A stretch of DNA of 44,473 nucleotides from DASZCR01 sp035942915 (GTDB lineage: Bacteria > Acidobacteriota > Blastocatellia > Pyrinomonadales > Pyrinomonadaceae): positions 1 to 44,473 of the forward strand of contig DASZCR010000323.1 in NCBI GenBank assembly GCA_035942915.1, read 5' to 3'. The notes under the pieces are model-generated. The model did not search any database, had not been told where the DNA came from, and saw only the letters and a list, made by a program, of their open reading frames with translations. The stretch's first letter is position 1. Every line of letters starts with the position of its first letter. Position numbers and translations under genes: made by a program. Shown here in pieces: positions 18,601 through 25,318 of this stretch.

Positions 18601-18879
18601 CGGCATCACGTAGAGGTCTGTGTTGCCGTCATAGGATGCGACGAAGGCAATCAGGGAGCCGTCGGGTGAAATACGTGCGCGCCGCTCCTCGCCCGTATGC
18701 GAGGTTAATCTTCTGGCCGAGCCGTCCTTGCGATTCGCCAACCAGAGGTCGGCCGCATAGGTGAAGACGACCGCGTCGCCACGAATGGCCGGGTAACGAA
18801 GAAGACGCATCTCCTGCGCCCGAACCGTTTGCAGAGCAAAGGCCGCAACAATCAGCGCGGCGAAAACAAGCCGATTCAA
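15682..18879 (-). CDS. Tricorn-like S41 family serine protease, exported
   Basis: A 1065-residue protein with a signal peptide (about residues 1-21, ending V-R-A-Q). WD40/TolB-like beta-propeller blades with repeated S-P-D-G/S and A-Y-x motifs run to about residue 640. A tricorn C1 helical region, a PDZ domain (about 750-840; V-K-A-G-D-Y-L-L-E-I-D-G) and an S41 protease core follow. Candidate catalytic residues are His in T-S-H-A-Y-V, Ser in G-S-G-G-D and Glu in E-N-R-G-V-S-P-D. Tricorn proteases degrade oligopeptides. This copy is secreted, so it probably feeds on extracellular or periplasmic peptides. The start is TTG at 18877-18879, supported by AAAGGAG 9-10 nt upstream. It is divergent from the LysR gene. 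Confidence 0.9.
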   Translation of the reverse strand: MNRLVFAALIVAAFALQTVRAQEMRLLRYPAIRGDAVVFTYAADLWLANRKDGSARRLTSHTGEERRARISPDGSLIAFVASYDGNTDLYVMPFGGGAPKRLTYDPYGEGVVGWTHDGKIAYTSTAGSFTTRQTRLWLIEPDGGLPSETPLFEFSDGSFFPDGKRVAYTRIGAHTQNWRRYRGGNYGKIAIYDFTSNQYTELPNKGENSWFPMVVGESIYYVSDRHQGTVNLYRYDLATKKDTQLTRYSDVDIKWPNTDGQTIVYEHDGYLHAYEIATGKDEKLRFNVKGDELSARPYTLKVGKAITSLSPSPKANRIAVEARGEIFQIGSDGEIVRNLTSTPGVREQRPRWSPDGKTIAYLSDATGEFQVFARPAAGGEATQLTNHTGKTIRGFNWSPDSKRLAYWTIDETLFVLDLETREAKQVTKSDNFGGFMFDWSPDSRWIAYVLPGKNGFRSIYLYELATGKATRVTDGMYDDSNVTFDLTGKYLYFTSARTFSPTSGRYEASLKVENADRIYLLPLAKDLSNPLFPKSDDEEETAGSGNAKGDQPAPAPSPIKIDLEGLQSRAVALPLPAGAPGALIGASNGVFHYTEGKLRKFDLGSKQTSNIYEGPELRFMFNPDRSKFVYFADGTLGVAEAKPGVKHGDGKIDTQAVEVSVDPSAEWRQMFWEAWRVERDGFFREDLWGLDWKAIGKHYEQYLPHVRHRQDLYYVIGLLIGELGTSHAYVDPAPPEPGAADRAASAAMLGADYERDGQWVRFKRIYHGTLTHDAWRGPLGEPGVNVKAGDYLLEIDGHAVNAKTHPNSLLINKANRVVTLTVNERPSLEGARKVRVKPLAGESQLRYYEWVEGNRRKVEQLSGGRVGYIHYPDTARTGQIEFIRGYYAQTDKDAIILDGRFNSGGSPQPMVLPTLARRWQTVIHARHWQGGSEMQAINGPKAMLINGYAGSGGDLTPWMFRDLGLGPLIGTRTLGALVGIAEFRELLDGSQVSAPGYTRFDPKTGEWIAENRGVSPDIEVDARPDLVADGRDPQLEAAVAYLLDQLKKNPIVVSTPKLPPAKSQR

Positions 18880-19045
18880 AAGAGATTTCTCCTTTAGCGT
18901 GATGGTTAGGAATGGAGTGGGCGTGGATAATACCGGGTCGGTAAAGTCCTTTTAAGTGGCTGTTGAATGGGGGAGCACCATCCCGCGCTTAACCCTCTCA
19001 CAAACTCATTGCAGCAAAATCTACACAATCATCGTTAATATGTCC

Positions 19046-19075
19046 AATATATCATCTGTAGCCATGTGATATATT
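19046..19075. promoter_or_regulatory. Perfect 9-bp inverted repeat before the LysR gene (probable operator)
   Basis: AATATATCA (19046-19054) and TGATATATT (19067-19075) are exact reverse complements with a 12-nt spacer, ending 6 bp before the LysR ATG. LysR proteins typically autoregulate from such dyads in divergent promoter regions. The divergent partner here is the tricorn-like protease, whose start is about 166 bp away. Confidence 0.55.
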
Positions 19076-19081
19076 TTGCGT

Positions 19082-19996
19082 ATGACTTACAACATCGAAC
19101 TACGCCATCTGCGATACTTCGTGGCCGTCGCGGAAGAGCTGCATTTCGGACGCGCGGCGCAGAGGCTAGGTATCGCGCAGCCACCCCTGAGCCAACAAAT
19201 TAAGAGCTTGGAGGAGCAGATTGGCTATCCACTCTTGGAGCGCAAGCCGCAGGTTCGACTGACGCCGGGCGGAGAGGCGCTGCTGGAGGTAGCGCGTCGC
19301 ACGCTCGCGCAGGTGGAAGAGGGGCTTGACGCGACGAGGCGCACAGCGCGCGGCGAGGCCGGGAAACTGACGGTCGGTTTTGCCGCCTCCATCCTGACCA
19401 CCGCGCTACCGGAGATTTTGCGTACATACCGCGAACGCTACCCGGATGTCGAGTTGCGTCTGCGTGAACTCTCCAGCGCCGCGCAGACCTCTGCGCTCGC
19501 AGACGGCAGCATCGACGTGGGCTTCCTACGCGAAGCCGTAGCACCTGTTCCTGATTTAATCTGCGAGCCGATTTTAAGGGAGGAGTTTGTGGCCGTGCTG
19601 CCGCCGCAGCATCCGCTCGCCACGCGTCGGAAGCTGCCTCTGGCGGCACTGGCCGAAGAGCCCTTCGTACATTTCCCACGCGTCGTTGCCCCTGCGCTCT
19701 ACGACCAGATTGCAGACATGTGCCAGCGCGCAGGGTTTCGTCCGCGCGTGGTGCAGGAAGCGCAGGAATGGCTGACCATCATCGGATTAGTAGAAGCGGG
19801 CTTAGGGGTTTCTCTAGTGCCGGCCTCCTTCTGCCGCCTCCAATGGGGCGGTGTGCAATACAAGCCCCTCGGCCCCTCGCGTGAGTTTACAGATGTCTTC
19901 GTCTGCTGGCGTGCCGTCCCGACCCTCTCCACAGTTACTCAACTCATCGCCATCGCACGCAGTATCACGCCCCATCACAGACCCGGCACAGAATGA
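19082..19996 (+). CDS. LysR-type transcriptional regulator
   Basis: A 304-residue regulator starting M-T-Y-N-I-E-L-R-H-L. The N-terminal winged helix (about 5-65) has the canonical R-H-L-R-Y-F-V-A-V-A-E-E-L-H-F-G-R-A-A and P-P-L-S-Q-Q-I-K-S-L-E. The periplasmic-binding-protein-like co-inducer domain runs from about 90 to 290, with G-L-G-V-S-L-V-P near the end. The H-F-G-R-A-A form is common in the BenM/CatM/HcaR-like branch that senses aromatic or small organic acids. The ATG at 19082 is preferred over a TTG two codons earlier. It is divergent from the tricorn-like protease and may control it as well as itself. Confidence 0.9.
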   Translation: MTYNIELRHLRYFVAVAEELHFGRAAQRLGIAQPPLSQQIKSLEEQIGYPLLERKPQVRLTPGGEALLEVARRTLAQVEEGLDATRRTARGEAGKLTVGFAASILTTALPEILRTYRERYPDVELRLRELSSAAQTSALADGSIDVGFLREAVAPVPDLICEPILREEFVAVLPPQHPLATRRKLPLAALAEEPFVHFPRVVAPALYDQIADMCQRAGFRPRVVQEAQEWLTIIGLVEAGLGVSLVPASFCRLQWGGVQYKPLGPSREFTDVFVCWRAVPTLSTVTQLIAIARSITPHHRPGTE

Positions 19997-20189
19997 CTAC
20001 GCCCGACGTGAATGCGAGTTTGCATCTACGTAGCACACTCATATCGCAAAAAATTTCCCCGCAGGACTTGAGACATCGACTTCGGCGAGTTCGACCTGCG
20101 AACGGGTGTGCGGCTTAACGTCTGAGGCCGAAGAGTGCTATTAATGGTGTAGCGTCGCACGCCCCCACATTTACGCGCACACGAAAACC

Positions 20190-20786
20190 ATGACATCGCA
20201 GTCGGACATCTTCGGCAGGGCGGGCGGCGCACGCAAAACGGCGGCCGCTCTGCCCAAGGGCTTCCGCTACAAGTCCGAACTTATCGGCCTCGCAGAGGAG
20301 GCCGCTCTCTTGACGTTCGTGCGCGAACTGCCCTTCCGCGACTTCGAGTTTCACGGCTACACGGGCAAGCGCCGCGTCATCTCCTTCGGCTGGCACTACG
20401 ACTTCTCTGCACGCCATCTGCAAAAGGCTGATGACATCCCGGACTTCCTGCTTGCTCTCCGACCTGCCGCCGCCGCCTTCGCCAATCTTGAGCCTGAAGA
20501 GTTGCAGCACGTGCTCGTCACCGAGTACGGCTCCGGCGCGGGCATCGGGTGGCACCGCGACAAGTCGGTCTTCGGCGAGACGGTCGGCATCTCGCTGCTC
20601 TCGCCGTGCGTGCTTCGTCTGCGGCGGAAGGTGTGTGAGAGAAAGTGGGAGCGTGTGAACTTAATTGCTGAGCCGCGCTCGGCCTACCTCTTGAGCGGAC
20701 AGGCGCGCACGGAGTGGGAGCACAGCATCCCGCCGGTAGAGGCGTTGCGCTACTCCATCACCTTCCGCAACCTGCGCCGACGCTAA
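20190..20786 (+). CDS. AlkB-like 2-oxoglutarate/Fe(II)-dependent dioxygenase
   Basis: A 198-residue cytosolic enzyme of the AlkB family, which oxidatively removes alkyl groups from nucleic acid bases or related substrates. Iron ligands are His122 and Asp124 in W-H-R-D and His178 in E-W-E-H-S-I. The R-x5-R pair (about Arg187 and Arg193, in R-Y-S-I-T-F-R) binds 2-oxoglutarate. The upstream region H-G-Y-x-G-K-R-R-V-I-S-F-G resembles the nucleotide-recognition lid of the eukaryote-like ALKBH group rather than E. coli AlkB. No strong ribosome binding site is visible. It appears to be a stand-alone gene. Confidence 0.88.
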   Translation: MTSQSDIFGRAGGARKTAAALPKGFRYKSELIGLAEEAALLTFVRELPFRDFEFHGYTGKRRVISFGWHYDFSARHLQKADDIPDFLLALRPAAAAFANLEPEELQHVLVTEYGSGAGIGWHRDKSVFGETVGISLLSPCVLRLRRKVCERKWERVNLIAEPRSAYLLSGQARTEWEHSIPPVEALRYSITFRNLRRR

Positions 20787-20934
20787 GCGGTTCTCAGGCA
20801 TGTGAAGGCGACGCCCTTTCGCCGACAGGTATAGCGAGCGCGGGCTGCACATAAACAGATGAGAGAATGAACCGCTCACACGTTATTCTGTTTTCCGTGT
20901 GCAGCCACCGATTGCGGCCAAAATGTTTTTTGCG

Positions 20935-21558
20935 TTACTGCCCTTGCGGCTCTTTGTTACGGAGCGCACGCGCGCGCTCCACCAACTCGCGCAAGCCTTC
21001 AGGTGTCTGCACGCCGGAGAGCGCGAGCCTCCTGTCGGCGACGAAGGCGGGCACGCCGCCCACGCCAAGCTCTGCCGCCTCGCGCTCATCGGCGAGCACC
21101 TCTGACTCGAAGGCGCGCTCCTCAAGGGCTGCGCGCAGTCCCGAAGGGTCAAGCCCTGTGTCGGCCGCGAGTCTCAGGAGCACATCCATCTCGCCGATGT
21201 CCTCTCCCCGCTCGAAGAAGGCGCGGAAGACGGCCGCGTTGTACTCGTCGAACCTCTCTTGCGAACGCGCCCAGTACGCGGCCTGATGCGCGAGGCGCGA
21301 ACGCGGCTGCACCGGCGGCAGGCGCATTGTGACGCCCAGTCGCTCCGCCAACGGGTAGACCGACCCATGCCAGACGCGTCTCAGGTATTCGCCATTCGGG
21401 TCGAGCGCCTTGACCGGCTCAGGCCGCAGTTCGAAAGCCTTCCAGACGACCTCCACGTCAGGGTCGGCGCGCTTCAACTCCTCGACGGCTGGCTCCGCCA
21501 GCCAACAGAACGGTCAAAGGTAGTCTGAGAAGATTTCGAGCCTCACATCACTCCCCAC
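20935..21558 (-). CDS. DsbA/FrnE-like oxidoreductase with in-frame TGA at the catalytic Cys (candidate selenoprotein)
   Basis: The frame from GTG 21558 to the stop at 20935 encodes about 207 residues of a DsbA-family protein of the FrnE/2-hydroxychromene isomerase-like group. After an L-E-I-F-S-D-Y-L strand, codon 21516-21514 is TGA, then P-F-C-W. The family has C-P-x-C there, so TGA replaces the first, nucleophilic Cys of the CxxC motif. The rest is uninterrupted, with V-W-K-A-F-E-L-R-P-E, R-S-R-L-A-H-Q-A-A and the cis-Pro loop G-V-G-G-V-P-A-F-V. If TGA is read as selenocysteine the protein is complete (U-P-F-C). An SECIS-like hairpin follows. Alternative: a nonsense mutation. GTG 21558 has GAGAGG 8 nt upstream; GTG 21546 is another possible start. 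Confidence 0.78.
21487..21516 (-). promoter_or_regulatory. Candidate bacterial SECIS element after the in-frame TGA
   Basis: On the minus strand the TGA (21516-21514) is followed by 17 nt and then a 3-nt GGA loop closed by a perfect 7-bp stem, GGCTGGC (21503-21497) with GCCAGCC (21493-21487). Described bacterial SECIS elements have an apical loop 16-37 nt after UGA with a G among its first two bases. This hairpin meets both rules. Confidence 0.6.
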
Positions 21559-21799
21559 AGTTCTTACCTCTCCTCTCTCTCTGTATCGCCCCCGTGAGCG
21601 TTGCCATCATATTAACCACTATCAAACTTGAATACACCACCTTAAAACGGTCTCAGGCAGCGTCGCACGTCCGGCCTGATAATGATAAACCCGACGCGAA
21701 GGGATATCGAAACAGAGTTCCTCTCGTCAGCCCTTCACGGCACGGATTATTCAACGGCTGCCACGCGGCGGTAAAGGCGTTGGCTTTGCGCTGGCGTCG

Positions 21800-23032
21800 T
21801 CAGGGCGCGGGGAACGCTTGAAAGAGACTCAAGACGCTGCGTGCTATCTTCGACTCCGGCGCGAGGAGGTTATCCGCGCCGGTCACGGTCGAGCGCGTCT
21901 CGGTGTTGAAGGTCAGCAGGCTCGCCGTGCGCGTCTTCGGGCACAAGCTCATGTATGCCTTGAAACCGTTCTGGTCGCCGTTGTGACCGACGTAGCGCCG
22001 CCCCCCTATGTCGTCAACGAAGAAGGAGAGTCCCACCGCCGTCTCGGCTCGCATCCAGCCCTGTGTGAAGTCGCCAGAGGCCACCATCTGCGGCTGCCAC
22101 ATCTCCTCCAGCGAAGAGCGTTTCAGCACGCCGTCGTAGGCCGCTTGCTTCGACGGGTCGCCCAACAGGAAGTTGACGTACTTGACCATGTCGGGCAGCG
22201 GTGCATTCAGGCCGCCGTTCGATACGGTGATACCTGTGTCGGCGTCAAAGCGCGCCTCCTTTCTCAACCCGCCGCGAATGTAGTAGCTGTGCGAGCGGTG
22301 TTTCAGGAGATGGTAGGGCGTCGCATCGAAGTAGCTGCGGTACATCTCCAGCGGCTTGAAGATGTTCTTGTCGATGTAGACCTCATAGTCGTCGTGCGTC
22401 AGTAGCTCGATGATGCGTCCCAGATAGATGACGCCGGGGTTCGAGTAACTGAAGCGGCTGCCGGGTCTGAACAGCACCTCTGTGTAAGGCATCATCGCGA
22501 CGAGTTGAGACCATCCCGGCGGCTCGAAGGGCTGCCAGTCCTTGCTGTCGTCGCGCCAAGTCCACGTCGGATTGCGGAAGCCTGCGCTGTGGGTCATCAG
22601 ATGTCGGATGGTGATTTCCGACATGTCGCCGAAGGGGTCGTGCGCGGCCTTCAACTCCGGTATGTATTTGACGACGGGGTCGTCAAGCTTGAGCAGCCCC
22701 CGGTCGCGTAGTTGCATGATGGCGATGCCCGTGAAGGTCTTGGTGATTGATGCCCAGTGGTAGATTGTGTCCTCGTCCACAGGCACGCCGCGCACGGCGT
22801 CGGCGAGGCCGTAGAACTCCTTTGCCACGACCCGGTTGTCGCGGATGAGGGAGAAGCTGGAACCGACGAAGCCTTGCCTGCGTAGTTCGCTCAGGTAATT
22901 AGCCCTGAACTCCTGATACGCCTGCGGCACCTTACCTTCCCGGCCGGGTGCGGGCTGGCCGAGCGCGGGCTGCGACAGGAGGGCGAAGGAAACAAAGGCA
23001 CAGACTATCCGACAAAGTGGCTTAACTTCCAT
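21800..23032 (-). CDS. Secreted serine hydrolase (beta-lactamase/S12 family)
   Basis: A 410-residue protein with a signal peptide (about residues 1-25, ending A-L-G-Q). The beta-lactamase-fold motifs are S-I-T-K (Ser95, Lys98), Y-S-N (196-198) and H-N-G in V-G-H-N-G-D-Q-N-G as the third motif. It lacks the extra N-terminal domain of the other two hydrolases in the window. D-alanyl-D-alanine peptidase-like, esterase or D-aminopeptidase activity is possible. GAGGTG lies 8 nt before the ATG. It is divergent from the DUF99 gene. Confidence 0.88.
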   Translation of the reverse strand: MEVKPLCRIVCAFVSFALLSQPALGQPAPGREGKVPQAYQEFRANYLSELRRQGFVGSSFSLIRDNRVVAKEFYGLADAVRGVPVDEDTIYHWASITKTFTGIAIMQLRDRGLLKLDDPVVKYIPELKAAHDPFGDMSEITIRHLMTHSAGFRNPTWTWRDDSKDWQPFEPPGWSQLVAMMPYTEVLFRPGSRFSYSNPGVIYLGRIIELLTHDDYEVYIDKNIFKPLEMYRSYFDATPYHLLKHRSHSYYIRGGLRKEARFDADTGITVSNGGLNAPLPDMVKYVNFLLGDPSKQAAYDGVLKRSSLEEMWQPQMVASGDFTQGWMRAETAVGLSFFVDDIGGRRYVGHNGDQNGFKAYMSLCPKTRTASLLTFNTETRSTVTGADNLLAPESKIARSVLSLFQAFPAP

Positions 23033-23210
23033 TAGACTTTCACCTCATGGCCTGTTCGTTGTTGCTGCATAGACTGAAGACGACTCACGCACTACGCCGT
23101 CTCAAAGAAGTGTTCGGCATCCGACCCGCTGCGTCGTTGTCTGGTGACTGTTTACTTTTCGACTTCGTCACGAAGATTATACCGGCGCGGCCAACTCCGC
23201 CATCAGATTT

Positions 23211-23780
23211 ATGAGACGCTTCATCATCTCGAACGTCATCGGCTTCGACGACTTCCCTTTCCCGCGCCCGCATCGCGGCGACGTGCGCGTGGTCGGCGTC
23301 GTCTACTCCGGCGCACGCCTCGACGGTGTCTTGAGCGGGCGTGTCCGCCGTGACGGCGCGAACGCCACGCTGCGGCTTGCGGAGTTGATAGCCGGGTCGA
23401 AGTTCGCGCCGCAGTTGCAGCTTGTCATGCTGCAAGGGATTGCACTCGGCGGGTTCAACGTCATAGACATTCACGGATTGTACGCCGAACTGGGCATCCC
23501 CGTGATGGTGGTCGCCAGACGTGCGCCGCGCATGGGGCTTATCAGGGAGGCGCTACTGACGCGCGTGCCGGGCGGGAGGCGCAAATGGGCGCTCGTTGAG
23601 CGGGCAGGCCCGATGGAGCCAGCGGGCGGCGTGTTCATACAACGAGCGGGGCTTGGCTTAGAGGCGGCCGGCGAAGTGATTCGGCGCTTTTCCGTCTATG
23701 GACATCTCCCGGAGCCGCTGCGTGTGGCGCACCTCATTGCGGGCGGCATCGGCACAGGCCAGAGCAGAGGTCGCGCCTGA
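23211..23780 (+). CDS. DUF99 (UPF0215) family protein, endonuclease dU-like
   Basis: A 189-residue protein with the DUF99 landmarks in order: I-G-F-D-D-F-P-F near the N-terminus, V-R-V-V-G-V-V-Y-S-G, D-G-V-L-S-G, the core V-M-L-Q-G-I-A-L-G-G-F-N-V-I-D-I, I-P-V-M-V-V-A-R-R and a C-terminal L-P-E-P-L-R-V-A-H-L-I-A. Members resemble endonuclease V, and a hyperthermophile homologue was reported to cut at deoxyuridine, hence 'endonuclease dU'. The conserved acidic pair D-D near residue 13 fits a metal site. The family is best known from archaea, so a bacterial copy is less common. The ATG lacks a clear ribosome binding site, but no other start codon exists before the upstream stop. Confidence 0.82.
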   Translation: MRRFIISNVIGFDDFPFPRPHRGDVRVVGVVYSGARLDGVLSGRVRRDGANATLRLAELIAGSKFAPQLQLVMLQGIALGGFNVIDIHGLYAELGIPVMVVARRAPRMGLIREALLTRVPGGRRKWALVERAGPMEPAGGVFIQRAGLGLEAAGEVIRRFSVYGHLPEPLRVAHLIAGGIGTGQSRGRA

Positions 23781-24110
23781 ATGAGTTGTTGAGGGTTTGC
23801 CACTAGCAGGCCGCACTCAATAATAGAAGCGGCTCAAACCAGCGAAGAAGAATCGGGCATCAGATATTGCAAAGGCAGGTCTGGCTAGAAGTGGAGCATC
23901 CCGGTAAATGCCTCTTCCGACGCTCGCAGCGAATTTCTGTCAACCGCTACGTGTTTGGACGTAAGCAGACCGAGAGAGAAGTGATTCGCAACGAAGCCCT
24001 AGATGAACGCGAGCAAACCAATCATGAGATGTACGCTCAAACGTCTCATGCGCCACTCCTTTCAACATCTACCGGAAACATGAATTCTCGCTACAAAGTA
24101 GAAGTCTGAC
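23781..24110. other. Gene-poor stretch before the first attC-like site
   Basis: I see no convincing gene. A TGAATGAGTTGTTGAGG stretch (23779-23795) overlapping the DUF99 stop resembles one end of an attC site, with GTTGAGG as a near core site, but I cannot find its partner arm. It may mark the worn outer end of the cassette cluster that begins at 24111. Confidence 0.3.
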
Positions 24111-24189
24111 GCCCAACGTCACCCGCGCTCACGTTCAGAATTTATGATAGGAGTCGTGCGGAGCGCCGGGTTGCATCGCCTTGTTAGGC
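24111..24189 (-). repeat. Integron attC-like site A1 (79 bp)
   Basis: Outer core sites are GCCCAAC (24111-24117) and GTTAGGC (24183-24189), matching RYYYAAC and GTTRRRY. Inner arms ACCCGCGCTC and GAGCGCCGGGT pair with one extra base, as attC stems do. It lies at the 3' end of the minus-strand TIMP-like gene, and its sequence supplies the last codons of that gene. Confidence 0.75.
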
Positions 24190-24665
24190 TGCGCGCTCGC
24201 CTTTGACCTCGCTTTGAGTATTTTCGCAGGCTTCTTCCCTTTTTCTTCAAATGTTTTCAAATCCGCGTCGGCTCTTGAAAGAAGTTTCGTTCCCGAACAG
24301 CAGCAATCAATCCGAAATGCGCCGTCACTTCTATCATAGGCATAGACGAGCCACTCACCGCCTAACTTATAGCCTCTGTCACATCCTTCAAAGTTCCTCA
24401 GAGTCACCCTCTCCTTTAAATCTCGCTTCCAAGCCCTGCTCACCGCAAATGTCACAACAATATCGTAGTCGTTATCTACGCTCCTGGCTCGCTCAATCTC
24501 AGTTACTTTGCCGATGAACACCACATCGGCAAGCTTAAAATCTCTGTCAGCGAGATATGCGGCCAAGTCAGGATTACCATACCCACAATCACATTGAGCA
24601 GAGGTTTCGCCCCTGCCGCAACAGAAGACAACAAGCAATAAAATAATCGGAGCTATTCTTTTCAT
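24135..24665 (-). CDS. Secreted Cys-rich protein, TIMP/netrin-like domain, cassette-borne
   Basis: A 176-residue protein with a signal peptide (about residues 1-23) and a mature part starting C-D-C-G-Y-G-N-P. The pattern C-x-C, then A-D-V-V-F-I-G-K-V, V-T-F-A-V-S-R-A-W-K, a middle Cys, G-G-E-W-L-V-Y-A-Y and C-C-C-S-G-T, matches bacterial proteins related to the netrin/TIMP (NTR) fold. TIMPs inhibit metalloproteases in animals; the bacterial role is unknown. The tail A-Q-P-N-K-A-M-Q-P is encoded by the attC site, typical of a gene trapped in an integron cassette. GC content is visibly lower than that of the neighbours. Confidence 0.75.
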   Translation of the reverse strand: MKRIAPIILLLVVFCCGRGETSAQCDCGYGNPDLAAYLADRDFKLADVVFIGKVTEIERARSVDNDYDIVVTFAVSRAWKRDLKERVTLRNFEGCDRGYKLGGEWLVYAYDRSDGAFRIDCCCSGTKLLSRADADLKTFEEKGKKPAKILKARSKASAQPNKAMQPGAPHDSYHKF

Positions 24666-24693
24666 ATTACTTAACCTGTCACTAGGCGAAGCA

Positions 24694-24794
24694 GCCTCAC
24701 GCCCGAATTAACGTGCACACAGTCAACTGCGAGACGGATAAGTTCACGGTAAGAGACTTGCTGATTCGCGGTCGGGTGCAGATGGTTGTTCTGC
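24694..24794 (-). repeat. Integron attC-like site A2 (101 bp, degenerate cores)
   Basis: The outer ends are GCCTCAC (24694-24700) and GTTCTGC (24788-24794), each close to the core consensus. Inner blocks CGCCCGAATTAACG and GATTCGCGGTCGGGTGCA closely resemble those of site B2 at 40702-40804, which shows a shared origin. It sits at the 3' end of the ParB-like gene. Confidence 0.6.
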
Positions 24795-25178
24795 GGCATC
24801 CTCGTACGGAAGCATATCGACCTCGACACCTACATAATCCGGCTCAGGGTCTACTTCGAATCGGACAGCCTCAATCCTCTCGTGCCCGTTGATGTACGCC
24901 TTCGCCACACGGTGCATCCCGTCCATCACCCGTCCGTCCGCTGAGAGGATAATCGGATAACTCAGATTGGTCTCCTGAATGAGCCGGGCGTGTTCGGCCA
25001 CTTCCCGGCAGGTCGGTCTCGCCTGCTCTCCGCCGAACCAGTACGCCTCGTCCAACTCGCGAATGTCGGTCAACGGCACTTGATATCGAGGAAAGCCCGC
25101 CGTCAGTTGGATTAGTCGGTCTACGTCCCACGCGAGGAGACCCCGTTCAGCAGGTCGGAAATGATATTGCTTTCGCAT
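24744..25178 (-). CDS. ParB/sulfiredoxin-fold protein of unknown function, cassette-borne
   Basis: A 144-residue protein starting M-R-K-Q-Y. The central I-L-S-A-D-G-R-V-M-D-G-M-H-R-V-A-K-A-Y is the D-G-x-H-R signature of the ParB/sulfiredoxin-like nuclease superfamily, which can act as a nuclease, CTPase or kinase. No DNA-binding helix-turn-helix follows, so this is a single-domain version. The acidic tail ending P-S-A-P-D-R-E-S-A runs into attC site A2. The gene lies between attC-like sites A2 and A3 in the same orientation as the other cassettes. The ATG is preferred over a TTG one codon upstream. Function is not predictable from sequence. Confidence 0.7.
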   Translation of the reverse strand: MRKQYHFRPAERGLLAWDVDRLIQLTAGFPRYQVPLTDIRELDEAYWFGGEQARPTCREVAEHARLIQETNLSYPIILSADGRVMDGMHRVAKAYINGHERIEAVRFEVDPEPDYVGVEVDMLPYEDAAEQPSAPDRESASLLP

Positions 25179-25196
25179 CAATAACTGTCCCTTGCC

Positions 25197-25303
25197 GACT
25201 CACGACCGAATTAACCCACGTCGAGCGCCAGCGACAATCTACACCGAAGGAAGCAGGATGAAAAGAATGTTATCGAGGCGTCGGGTTCAAAGAGTTGTTG
25301 GGC
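25197..25303 (-). repeat. Integron attC-like site A3 (107 bp)
   Basis: The ends are GACTCAC (25197-25203, one change from RYYYAAC) and GTTGGGC (25297-25303, a full GTTRRRY match). The inner blocks CGAATTAACCC and GGGTTCAAAGAGTTG are the usual attC L-box layout with one side slightly longer. It follows the stop of the GNAT gene by 15 bp in the minus direction. Confidence 0.7.
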
Positions 25304-25318
25304 TGTGCCTTAGTTCGT

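Noticed and set aside
21800..23032. Antibiotic-resistance beta-lactamase
   Set aside because: The S-x-x-K/Y-S-N/H-x-G motif set with H-N-G in place of K-T-G fits esterase or D-aminopeptidase relatives better than a true beta-lactamase. The same applies to the other two hydrolases.
23867..24109. Plus-strand 80-residue frame before attC site A1
   Set aside because: No ribosome binding site, no recognisable family, and opposite orientation to the cassettes.
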